DNA of 64,000 nucleotides from Terrimonas rubra (GTDB lineage Bacteria; Bacteroidota; Bacteroidia; Chitinophagales; Chitinophagaceae), in assembly GCF_042686025.1 (NCBI RefSeq), contig NZ_JBHUOZ010000003.1:186001-250000 (forward strand). The letters are read 5' to 3'. The notes under the pieces are model-generated. The model was not told the DNA's origin. It saw only the letters and a program-made list of their open reading frames with translations, and made no database searches. Numbering within the stretch: position 1 is the first letter of the stretch; the number at the start of each line of letters is the position of its first letter. Both the position numbers and the translations under genes were made by a program. This document shows, one piece after another, positions 43,421 through 52,109 of this stretch.

Positions 43421-46400
43421 ATGAAACCAGGTCTATTGTGGTTGTGCTTTTTATGCACTGCAACAAGTGTATTGCATGCACAAAAAGATATACAATTCCA
43501 GCTGCAACTACAGGACAAAAAATTTATCCCGCAGGAAAATATCAGTGATACGGCCCTTAAACTTATTGAAAGTAAAGCCGGCACTACCAATAACCACACA
43601 CTTTACTTTTTACAGTTTTATGAGTTACCGGATGAAAGCCGGAAAGAAACACTGCGCCGCCAGGGTATTGTGATACAGGATTATGTTTCGGCTAATACCT
43701 ACCTGGCTTATGTAACCGGTAAACTGGACGCCCAAATATTAAAAACAGTCAAAGCCCGGGCAGTTTTAAATATCAGCCCGTCCCAGAAAATGGCCGAAAG
43801 CCTGCAAAAAGCTATTACCCCCGCTTATGCACAACGTACTGCCGGTAAAACGGATATTGTTATTAGTGTGGTAAATGCTGCCGATATGGAAATGGCGTTG
43901 CGTGAATTGGAACAGCAACAATTTGAAGTGGTTAATGATGCATATAAAGCCTATCATATACTGACGGTTCGCATAAATATTACCGATTTAGAAAGGCTCG
44001 CACAATTACCATTTATTACTTACCTGCAATCGGTATTACCGGAGGACCGGACTTTGAACATCAACAGTACCAATATTACCAAAGCACGTTTATTACAATC
44101 GGTTCAGGGTAGAGGGTTGAACGGTAAAGACGTGGTGATTGGTATTGGCGATGATTCAAACCCGACCAATCATGTGGATGTCAGCGGAAACCTGATTAAC
44201 AGGTCACCCGCTGCGGGCGGGCATCATGGACTGCATGTAATGGGTACGGCAGCAGGAGCCGGTATCCGGGCCGAACTGTATAAAGGAATGGCACCCCGGG
44301 CAACCATCATTGCACAACAATTTTCCAATATCATCCTCAATACGCCCGCTTATATACAGGATTATGGCATGGTCATTACCAATAATTCCTATGGTAATAT
44401 TGTGGATGATTGTAATAGTTTCGGGGTATATGATCTGTATTCATCCATTACGGATCAGCAGATAAACCAATATCCCCATTTACAGCATGTATTTGCTGCA
44501 GGCAATAGCGGTAATTATAATTGTTTAACTTATACAAATGGGTATAGCAATGTATTGGGCGCTTATCAGAGTTCCAAAAATGCTATTACGGTGGGTAACA
44601 CCTCTTCTGCATTGGTCATTGCCAACGGGTCCAGTAAAGGACCGGTAAGGGATGGCCGGATAAAACCGGAGATAACGGCGCAGGGAACTGCTGTTGTGTC
44701 TACTACACCAACCAATAATTATGGTAGTAACAGCGGTACCAGTATGGCTTCACCGGCAGTTGCAGGTGGCCTTGCTTTATTATACCAACGATATAAACAA
44801 CTGCACGGGGGTAATAATCCCCGGAACGGGTTAATGAAAACCTTACTGGTAAATGGCGCCACAGATGTTGGCAGGCCCGGCCCCGATTATGCTTATGGCT
44901 TTGGATTTATGAACCTGTTGCGTTCAGTAACTATGCTGGAGGCAGAACAATATGTACATGATTCGGTAGCTACTGCGCAAACTAAAAATGTATTAGTGAC
45001 AGTGCCTCCTAATACGGCACAGTTAAAAGTATTGTTATACTGGAACGATCCTGCAGCTGCGCCTATGGCAAAACAAACCCTGGTCAATAATCTTGATCTT
45101 ACAGTTACCACACCTGCTGCAACTGTGGTTTATCCTCAGAAATTAGATACACTGCCCGCCAATGTTACAGCGGTTGCGCAGACCGGTGTTGATAATATCA
45201 ATAATATTGAACAGGTGGTCATTGATAACCCGGGTGCCGGTAATTATACCATTGCGGTAAAAGGAACGGCTATTGCGCAAAATCCGCGGCAGGATTATTT
45301 TATAGCCTACGACTTTGTTCCTGTATCCGTAACGGCTACCTATCCAACCGGTAGCGAATCTTTTTTTAACAATGAAAACGTACTCATTACCTGGGACGCT
45401 TTTGGCGAGAATGATAAAACCTTTACCATTGAATATACTTTGGATAATGGTGCAAGCTGGGTTATTATCAGTAATAATGTAGCACCGGCCTTACGGCAAT
45501 TACTATGGACTACACCGGTGAATATCCAAACCAGGGACGCTAAGATCAGGATCACCCGGAACGGAACTTCTTTGGTGAGTACCGGTAATAGTTTTACGAT
45601 CATTAATACACCGGCTTTCAACTTCTCCGGTGTACAATGTGAAGGATATATTAATGTAAACTGGGCCAGTGTACCGGGTGCAACCGGTTATGATATATTA
45701 TTATTCAGAAAAGACAGTATGCAGACTGTTGCTACTGTGGCCAGCAATGTAAATGATTACGTTATCAGTGGCCTTTCTAAAGACAGTGTCTATTGGGTAA
45801 GTATGCGGGCCCGTTTACACGAGGCATACGGACAGCGTTCAGTTGCACAGGCTATTATACCTAACAGTGGAACCTGTGCCGCTTCTTACAGTGATAATGA
45901 CCTGAAATTAAATGCCATTATATCACCCGTGTCCGGCCGGGCAAATACCAGTTCTGCATTAGGCGTTGTCACACCGGTGGTGATCAGTGTTAAAAACCTG
46001 GATAATGCGGCAGCAAATAATTACCAGGTAAAATACTTTGTTAATAATATATTACAGGCCACACAGGCCGGTGTTCCCTTAAATGCCCTGGAGACTGTTA
46101 CGCAGCAATTCACTGTGCCGTATAACTTTTCCGCCATTGGTAATTACCAGTTAATGGCGGTTGTGGAGAACCTGGCGGCTGTTGATCCTAACCGTTCCAA
46201 TGATACGGTAAGCGTGCTGGTAAAACACCTGCCCAATGAACCGCTGGTCATTACACTTGCCAATGCCTTTACCGATAATGTGGAAACCATTGCCCCGCTG
46301 GAATATTTTTCCAAAACCACCGGTTTACCGGGAGGTGATCGGTACGATTTTGTTTCCAGTACCCAATGGGGAAGGTTAAGGAGTTTTGTAAATACCGGTC

Positions 46401-48802
46401 TTGCTATTGCGGGTAACAGGTCATTTACTTTAGATGCTGACAGGTACAATGGCGGCACAACCGATTCACTCACGGCCACCTTTAATCTTTCGGGTTATGA
46501 TGTCAATACCCAGGACCTCCGTTTCGACTTTTTATTTAAACACCATAACCAGGAAGCCAATCCTGCAAACAAGGTATGGATCAGGGGCCGGGATACCGAT
46601 AACTGGCTGGAAGCCTATGACCTCTTTGCACAGCAGGACAGGGTGGGAAGGGTTAAAAGATCTTCAAGCCTGGAGTTGAGTAACCTGTTAAAAAATGCAG
46701 GCCAGCAATTCTCCGGTAGTTTCCAGGTACGCTGGGGGCAATGGGGCACTAACCTGGTTGCCGACAATGTAAACGGGGCCGGGTATACTATTGATGAGTT
46801 GCAGTTATACATGGTACAAAACGACCTGCAGTTGATAAGGATCGATACGCCGGCTATTGCCGGTTGTGCATTGAGTAATGCAGTGCCGGTAAAAATAGTA
46901 GTGAGGAACAGCAGCAGCCAGGTATTAAATAACATACCGGTAAAATACCGGCTGAATAATGGCACCGTTGTGAACGGCTCTATACCATCTATTGCGGCTA
47001 ATAGCAGCATAACCTATGAGTTTACACAGAAAGCCGATCTGTCTGCTTTGGGCACCCATCAGCTGGATGCCTGGGTGGATTATGCATCGGATACCTATCG
47101 CTTAAACGATACGATCAAAAAAACGGTCAGGGCCCTTCCGCTGATTACCAGTTTCCCTCACCTGGAAAATTTTGAGAACAGCGATGGACATTGGTTTGCA
47201 ACAGGTACCAATGTATCATGGCAATATGGTACACCGGCCACTGCTAAAGTAAAGGGGGCAGCCAGCGGCTCCAAAGCCTGGAAAACTAATTTAACGGGCA
47301 ATTATAACGATGCGGAACAATCTTATCTATACTCACCCTGTTACAATATATCTGGGCTTGTTAATCCTATGCTTAGTATGAGTTTAAGCCTTGACCTGGA
47401 AGATTGCGGCAGCTCGGCCTGTGATATTGCATGGGTGGAATACTCAGCTGATGGAACAAACTGGAATAAATTGGGATCTTTTGGCCAGGGTAAAAACTGG
47501 TACAACCGCCAGATAACCTCGCTGGGGCCTTTATGGAGTATACAGGATTATACCACCTGGCATGTAGCCAGTATTCCTTTACCTGCCGGACTTAGTCAAT
47601 TAAGATTAAGGGTTGTTTTGCAAACCGATCCTTTTGTAAGCAGGGAGGGTATCGCGATTGACGATATACATATTTTCGATAAAAACTATGATATCTACGA
47701 TGGCCCCACATTATCCAATGCTGTTACCGTTAATAATGTTTCAGGCTCAGGATGGACACATTTTACCACAGGCCAGCAGGTGATAGCATCTGTAAACCCC
47801 AACGGACAAACACTTGGTAATACCAGGGTACAGGCTTATATCAATACAGGCGCTGTACGTAATAAGGATAATCAATATTATCACGATAGAAATATCACGG
47901 TACAGCCGGCTAATACAACGCTCACAGATTCGGTTAGCGTAAGGTTTTATTTTTTAGATACGGAGACCGAACGCTTATTACAGGCCACAAGCTGTACTGG
48001 CTGCGATAAACCCGCTTCGGCCTATAAATTAGGGGTATCAAAATATACCGATACCAGTAAAATAGCCGAGGATGGCAGTATACTGAACAATCATCTATTG
48101 AGCTGGCAATTTATTCCACCGCATAAAGTGGTGAAAGTGCCTTATGCACAGGGGTACTATGCCGAGTATAAAGTGAAATCATTCTCAGAATTCTGGTTAA
48201 ACAACGGAGGTCCCGCAGCTACCCGGCCATTATCCTTACAACTGAATAGTTTTACAGCAAACAAGGCAGCAAACGATAAAGATGCTTTATTACAGTGGAG
48301 CACACAGTTTGAAATAAATGCCGGGCGTTTTGAAATTGAAGTAGCCAGGGGGAATGCGGCTTTTGCAGCCGGTAATTACAATAAGTTAGGGGAAGTGCCT
48401 GCCGCCAATAACAGTGGCGAACAGGTTAATAATTATACTTATAACGATACTGAATTGGCTAAATCAGGTGTACGTTATTACAGGCTAAAGATCATCGACC
48501 AGGATGGTACTTACCGGTATTCGGATGTACAGCCGGTATTATTTACCAATGAAGCGGGGTGGACCGTTTATCCTAATCCATCACCAGGTTTATTTAACGT
48601 GGTATTCCAGGCGGTGAACGGGCAAAGGATTACTGTTTCTGTACACGATGGGGTAGGCAAGCTGGTGTATTCGGGTAACTGGACCGGCAACGGCTTTTTA
48701 CAAAAGGAGCAACTGCATTTGCAGGCAGCCGGTAGTGGCCTGTATTTAATTACGATCAGTAACGGCAGTACAACGGAAAGCTTTAAGGTATTAAAAAAAT
48801 AA
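43421..48802 (+). CDS. Giant S8 subtilisin-family protease with T9SS sorting domain
   Basis: A 1793-residue secreted protease. It has a signal peptide (residues 1-21), an N-terminal propeptide-like region (to about 220), then a subtilase domain with Asp244 (IGIGDDSNP), His269 (HGLHVMGTAAG) and Ser441 (GTSMASPAVAGG) as the catalytic triad. The long C-terminal part contains a beta-jelly-roll, Ig/FN3-like repeats (ATGYDILLFRKDSMQ), two CARDB-like segments (about 830-930 and 1150-1240) and a MAM-like section. It ends with a type IX secretion sorting domain (YPNPSPGLFNVVF to STTESFKVLKK). It would be exported across the outer membrane and kept at the surface or released. Monocistronic. Confidence 0.93.
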   Translation: MKPGLLWLCFLCTATSVLHAQKDIQFQLQLQDKKFIPQENISDTALKLIESKAGTTNNHTLYFLQFYELPDESRKETLRRQGIVIQDYVSANTYLAYVTGKLDAQILKTVKARAVLNISPSQKMAESLQKAITPAYAQRTAGKTDIVISVVNAADMEMALRELEQQQFEVVNDAYKAYHILTVRINITDLERLAQLPFITYLQSVLPEDRTLNINSTNITKARLLQSVQGRGLNGKDVVIGIGDDSNPTNHVDVSGNLINRSPAAGGHHGLHVMGTAAGAGIRAELYKGMAPRATIIAQQFSNIILNTPAYIQDYGMVITNNSYGNIVDDCNSFGVYDLYSSITDQQINQYPHLQHVFAAGNSGNYNCLTYTNGYSNVLGAYQSSKNAITVGNTSSALVIANGSSKGPVRDGRIKPEITAQGTAVVSTTPTNNYGSNSGTSMASPAVAGGLALLYQRYKQLHGGNNPRNGLMKTLLVNGATDVGRPGPDYAYGFGFMNLLRSVTMLEAEQYVHDSVATAQTKNVLVTVPPNTAQLKVLLYWNDPAAAPMAKQTLVNNLDLTVTTPAATVVYPQKLDTLPANVTAVAQTGVDNINNIEQVVIDNPGAGNYTIAVKGTAIAQNPRQDYFIAYDFVPVSVTATYPTGSESFFNNENVLITWDAFGENDKTFTIEYTLDNGASWVIISNNVAPALRQLLWTTPVNIQTRDAKIRITRNGTSLVSTGNSFTIINTPAFNFSGVQCEGYINVNWASVPGATGYDILLFRKDSMQTVATVASNVNDYVISGLSKDSVYWVSMRARLHEAYGQRSVAQAIIPNSGTCAASYSDNDLKLNAIISPVSGRANTSSALGVVTPVVISVKNLDNAAANNYQVKYFVNNILQATQAGVPLNALETVTQQFTVPYNFSAIGNYQLMAVVENLAAVDPNRSNDTVSVLVKHLPNEPLVITLANAFTDNVETIAPLEYFSKTTGLPGGDRYDFVSSTQWGRLRSFVNTGLAIAGNRSFTLDADRYNGGTTDSLTATFNLSGYDVNTQDLRFDFLFKHHNQEANPANKVWIRGRDTDNWLEAYDLFAQQDRVGRVKRSSSLELSNLLKNAGQQFSGSFQVRWGQWGTNLVADNVNGAGYTIDELQLYMVQNDLQLIRIDTPAIAGCALSNAVPVKIVVRNSSSQVLNNIPVKYRLNNGTVVNGSIPSIAANSSITYEFTQKADLSALGTHQLDAWVDYASDTYRLNDTIKKTVRALPLITSFPHLENFENSDGHWFATGTNVSWQYGTPATAKVKGAASGSKAWKTNLTGNYNDAEQSYLYSPCYNISGLVNPMLSMSLSLDLEDCGSSACDIAWVEYSADGTNWNKLGSFGQGKNWYNRQITSLGPLWSIQDYTTWHVASIPLPAGLSQLRLRVVLQTDPFVSREGIAIDDIHIFDKNYDIYDGPTLSNAVTVNNVSGSGWTHFTTGQQVIASVNPNGQTLGNTRVQAYINTGAVRNKDNQYYHDRNITVQPANTTLTDSVSVRFYFLDTETERLLQATSCTGCDKPASAYKLGVSKYTDTSKIAEDGSILNNHLLSWQFIPPHKVVKVPYAQGYYAEYKVKSFSEFWLNNGGPAATRPLSLQLNSFTANKAANDKDALLQWSTQFEINAGRFEIEVARGNAAFAAGNYNKLGEVPAANNSGEQVNNYTYNDTELAKSGVRYYRLKIIDQDGTYRYSDVQPVLFTNEAGWTVYPNPSPGLFNVVFQAVNGQRITVSVHDGVGKLVYSGNWTGNGFLQKEQLHLQAAGSGLYLITISNGSTTESFKVLKK

Positions 48803-49099
48803 GGGGGCGTCCCCGGTCACAGGCACAACAACAACCAGGATAGATCATGAACAGTTACACTGTATCTGTTACAATAAAACCGGGTACCGGGCTGTACGCT
48901 GTATCTTTTGTCCGGCACCACACAAGCCGCGCAGTACAAAAGGATGCCGCTGCCATCCCTCGCCCTAAAAAACGTGCATATGGTGTAATGACAATTTTGG
49001 TCAGGTATTTGTTGTACCTGAAACACCTGTAAAAGAATAACCCGGAAAATTTTATTTCCGTAACATCTTATATAAATTGCAATAAACATCAAAACCATT

Positions 49100-49846
49100 A
49101 TGGGCAAGATCAAACTAAAGGATATCAGTACAAGAGCCCCCGAAGGCTGGGACAAAACAACGATAAAGGAAAAGACTGCTAAAATAATTGAAGAGCTGGA
49201 TGAATTACAAAACCTGTTATATGCCGAGGGGAAACATTCGGTGCTTATTATTTTGCAGGGAATGGATGCCAGTGGTAAGGATGGTACTATCCGTAATATT
49301 TTCGGGCAAATGAACCCGCAGGGTGTACAGGTTACTTCTTTTAAAACACCTACCAAAGAAGAACTGGCCCACGATTTTTTATGGCGTATACATGACCATA
49401 CACCCGAAAAAGGCATGATCGGTGTATTTAACCGTTCGCATTACGAAGATATTTTAATTACCAGGGTGCATGGCTGGTGCGATGATGAACTGGCAAAAAA
49501 AAGAATGCGTTCCATCAACGACTTTGAATACCTGTTGCAGGAGCATAATAATACGCATATCCTCAAATTTTACCTGCATATCTCGCAGAAAGAGCAGCAC
49601 GAAAGATTGGCGGAGCGTATAGAAGATCCTAAAAAAATGTGGAAATACAATGCCTCGGATATGGAAGAATCCAAACGCTGGGATAAATACATGACCATGT
49701 ACGAGGACTGTTTTAATAACTGCAACCAACCCGAATGGATCATTACCCCGGCGGATCAGAACTGGGTAAAAGAATATACGGTGGCCAAGGCATTTTATGA
49801 TCTGCTGAAAAGCCTGGATATGAAATATCCCCAGTTGGAAAAGTAA
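49100..49846 (+). CDS. ppk2: Polyphosphate kinase 2 family protein
   Basis: A 248-residue PPK2 enzyme that phosphorylates nucleotides from polyphosphate. The Walker A is ILQGMDASGKDGTIRNIF (about 51-68). The other family landmarks are present: PTKEELAHDFLWRIH, VFNRSHYEDIL and WKYNASDMEESKRWDKYMTMYEDCF. The length suits a single-domain PPK2; class assignment (AMP or ADP preference) cannot be made by eye. Single gene; start ATG 49100. Confidence 0.94.
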   Translation: MGKIKLKDISTRAPEGWDKTTIKEKTAKIIEELDELQNLLYAEGKHSVLIILQGMDASGKDGTIRNIFGQMNPQGVQVTSFKTPTKEELAHDFLWRIHDHTPEKGMIGVFNRSHYEDILITRVHGWCDDELAKKRMRSINDFEYLLQEHNNTHILKFYLHISQKEQHERLAERIEDPKKMWKYNASDMEESKRWDKYMTMYEDCFNNCNQPEWIITPADQNWVKEYTVAKAFYDLLKSLDMKYPQLEK

Positions 49847-49925
49847 AATTGGTAATTTATCAATTTACTCCGTATTTTGACCCTGACTAAAAAACACTAT
49901 TTTATAACTCTTAATTTCATTCTGT

Positions 49926-50303
49926 ATGGCATTTTTAAAGGAATTTAAAGAATTTGCTGTTAAAGGCAATGTGGTGGACCTGGCAGTGGCCACTGTATTA
50001 GGTGTTGCTTTTAACGCTATTGTTGGTGCCGTTGTCGATCATATTTTAATGCCCATCATAGGTATGATAACCGGCGGTATCGATTTTAACTCATTGGCCT
50101 TGACAGTAGGAAGTGCTGAACTTCGCTATGGTATGGCCATTTCAGCGATCATTAAATTTGTAGCCATTGCCGGATTCTTGTTCCTGGTGGTAAAAGCAAT
50201 TAACAAGCTGAAAAAGAAGGAAGAAGCTGCCCCGGCTGCTCCTGCACCGCCTTCTGAAGAGGTTCTTTTACTGCGTGAGATCCGCGATTCCTTAAAAAAG
50301 TAA
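49926..50303 (+). CDS. mscL: Large-conductance mechanosensitive channel
   Basis: A 125-residue pentameric channel protein that releases solutes on hypo-osmotic shock. The N-terminal amphipathic helix and TM1 (FAVKGNVVDLAVATVLGVAFNAIVGAVVDHILMPIIGMI) match MscL, with the pore Gly/Ala pattern. The periplasmic loop is short. TM2 is about residues 66-88, and the charged C-terminal helix ends EEVLLLREIRDSLKK. It is terminated at 50330. Confidence 0.97.
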   Translation: MAFLKEFKEFAVKGNVVDLAVATVLGVAFNAIVGAVVDHILMPIIGMITGGIDFNSLALTVGSAELRYGMAISAIIKFVAIAGFLFLVVKAINKLKKKEEAAPAAPAPPSEEVLLLREIRDSLKK

Positions 50304-50329
50304 GGCAAAATATAATTCCGTAATTTTGA

Positions 50330-50357
50330 GCCCTGCCGGGAAATCACCCGGGAGGGC
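50330..50357 (+). terminator. Terminator of mscL
   Basis: 11-bp stem GCCCTGCCGGG / CCCGGGAGGGC with one internal mismatch, AAATCA loop and a T-run, 26 nt after the stop and 20 nt before scpA. Confidence 0.88.
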
Positions 50358-50376
50358 TTTTTAATTTTTTGTGAAC

Positions 50377-51282
50377 ATGTCAACACCGGCTTCTTATCAG
50401 ATAAAACTTCCGCAGTTTGAAGGTCCCTTCGACCTGTTGTTGTTTTTTATTGAACGTGATGAACTGGATATCTACAATATTCCCATTACCCGTATTACCA
50501 ACGACTTTTTAGGTTATATACAACAACAGGAATCACTGAATATTGAAATGTCCAGTGAATTTATCCTGTTTATTTCTACCCTCATGCGTATCAAGGCAAA
50601 AATGCTGATCCCCCGTAAGGAGGTAGATGCGGATGGTAAGGAGATAGATCCCCGGGACGAGCTGGTAAGTAAGCTGCTGGAGTACAAGAAGTTTAAGGAA
50701 GCTTCTGCCCAGATGGCCGAGATGGAAGCCCTGCGTATGTTAATGGTAAAACGCGGTAACATACAAAAAGAACTTTCCGGTATAGGTGAGGAAGCCAGTG
50801 AAGGTACCGAGATACAAAATATTACCCTGTTTAAATTAATGAAGGCTTTTGAAAAAGCCATGCAGAAATACTCGGACAGGGTGAACAAACCGGTACACAC
50901 CGTGGTGCAATACCGGTATACCATGGATGACAGCCGCCAGGATATGTTAACCCTGGTAGAGCAGGATAAAACGGTTTCATTTGAAAAAATATTCCAGCGT
51001 GCGGAAAACAGGGTACATGCAATTTTCCTTTTCTTATCCCTGCTTGAACTGGTGCAGCAGAAATACATGAAGATCATGATCGGTGAAGGCACGAATAATT
51101 TTATCCTCGAATACAACTCTCCTGAAGACAGGCTGGTTGAGCTGGAGGAAGAAAAAAGAATGCAGGAAGAAGCCGGAGCCTGGAAAGAGGAGAATGAGGA
51201 CGTGAACCAGTCCGGTGATGATACTGCCGGTACTGAGCCAACGGGTGAAGCCGGTAATAAAGAAGAAGATACTGACGTTTAA
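50377..51282 (+). CDS. scpA: Segregation and condensation protein A
   Basis: The kleisin subunit of the SMC-ScpAB condensin. It is 301 residues from the ATG at 50377 (a GTG at 50371 is less likely). The N-terminal YQIKLPQFEGPFDLLLFFIERDELDIYNIPITRITNDFLGYI is the diagnostic SMC-neck-binding region, and ISTLMRIKAKMLIPRK follows. The C-terminal winged helix covers about 185-260 (FEKIFQRAENRVHAIFLFLSLLELVQQKYMKI). An acidic tail (about 265-301) is an addition typical of Bacteroidota. scpB is not adjacent. Confidence 0.95.
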   Translation: MSTPASYQIKLPQFEGPFDLLLFFIERDELDIYNIPITRITNDFLGYIQQQESLNIEMSSEFILFISTLMRIKAKMLIPRKEVDADGKEIDPRDELVSKLLEYKKFKEASAQMAEMEALRMLMVKRGNIQKELSGIGEEASEGTEIQNITLFKLMKAFEKAMQKYSDRVNKPVHTVVQYRYTMDDSRQDMLTLVEQDKTVSFEKIFQRAENRVHAIFLFLSLLELVQQKYMKIMIGEGTNNFILEYNSPEDRLVELEEEKRMQEEAGAWKEENEDVNQSGDDTAGTEPTGEAGNKEEDTDV

Positions 51283-51310
51283 CCTTCTATAACCTTTAAA
51301 ATATTCAAAC

Positions 51311-51721
51311 ATGAAACGTACAGCTACAGCCAACTGGAAAGGTTCCGGTAAAGACGGAAAAGGTACTACCAGTACCCAATCGGGCGTATTAAACAATACA
51401 CAATACTCTTTCTTAAGCCGCTTTGAAGAAGGTATTGGCACTAACCCTGAAGAACTGATCGCAGCCGCTCATTCGGGTTGTTTTACCATGAAGCTGAGCT
51501 TTGTATTGAATGAAGCAGGCTTTACAGCGGATAATATTGATACCAAATGTATAATTACTTTTGAAAATGGTGCTGTTACGCAAAGCCACCTCGAAGTAAG
51601 TGCTACCGTACCAGGGATTGACGAAGCGGCCTTCTCCAATGCCGTATTGGATGCAAAAGAAAACTGTCCTATCAGTAAGTTATTAAATACTACTATTACC
51701 ATAGAATATAAACTGGTATAA
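51311..51721 (+). CDS. OsmC-family peroxiredoxin
   Basis: A 136-residue peroxidase that reduces organic hydroperoxides. The two redox cysteines are present: HSGCFTMKLSF (about residue 57) and KENCPISKLL (about residue 118). The N-terminus (ATANWKGSGKDGKGTTSTQSGVL) and the YSFLSRFEEGIGTNPEELIAAA stretch are those of the OsmC subgroup rather than Ohr. Cytoplasmic. Monocistronic; a hairpin lies immediately after it. Confidence 0.93.
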   Translation: MKRTATANWKGSGKDGKGTTSTQSGVLNNTQYSFLSRFEEGIGTNPEELIAAAHSGCFTMKLSFVLNEAGFTADNIDTKCIITFENGAVTQSHLEVSATVPGIDEAAFSNAVLDAKENCPISKLLNTTITIEYKLV

Positions 51722-52109
51722 CTGTTAAGTATGTCCTGTTCAGCTTACACGTTATTGTTGAACAGGACATACTTCTTCGTTTATGATTCATGAGCATTTC
51801 CAGGTGTTTCCCTATCCTCACAGAACCACCTGCTGGCGCCGGCCATTCCATGAACCTTCTCTTTCTCTCCTTCTGTTTTAACTTGAATATCCGGGTTAGC
51901 AGCTCCCATTTAAGCTGAACAGGCTGGTATTTTTCTTTATACAATAACTAACATTTGTATTTTTTACGGCTGCAAAAAACTGCATATTCCCTTAACATAC
52001 ATCAATAAAATGTTAAAGGATAAACGGTAAGTATTTACACATATATTTTTTCATTTATAAGAATATAAAAACCTAATTTACAGCAGTTAAAAACTAATAT
52101 TAATTGAAT
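51722..52109. other. Intergenic region before the SusC gene
   Basis: 388 bases between the OsmC and SusC genes. It contains the terminator at 51727-51774. The rest is AT-rich with no clear gene or promoter. Confidence 0.6.
51727..51774 (+). terminator. Long hairpin after the OsmC gene
   Basis: A perfect 16-bp inverted repeat AAGTATGTCCTGTTCA (51727-51742 and 51759-51774) with a 16-nt loop, 5 nt after the stop. The tail is only moderately T-rich. Confidence 0.65.

Noticed and set aside
48847..49032. A 61-codon plus-strand frame between the subtilase and ppk2 genes
   Set aside because: It has no recognisable signal, no homology by eye and no supporting promoter. Treated as chance.
48817..49416. 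A 199-codon minus-strand frame opposite the ppk2 start
   Set aside because: It overlaps ppk2, which is convincing, and reads as a shadow.
51696..51944. An 82-codon minus-strand frame past the OsmC gene
   Set aside because: It starts at a TTG, overlaps the OsmC hairpin and has a low-complexity basic composition. No support beyond length.
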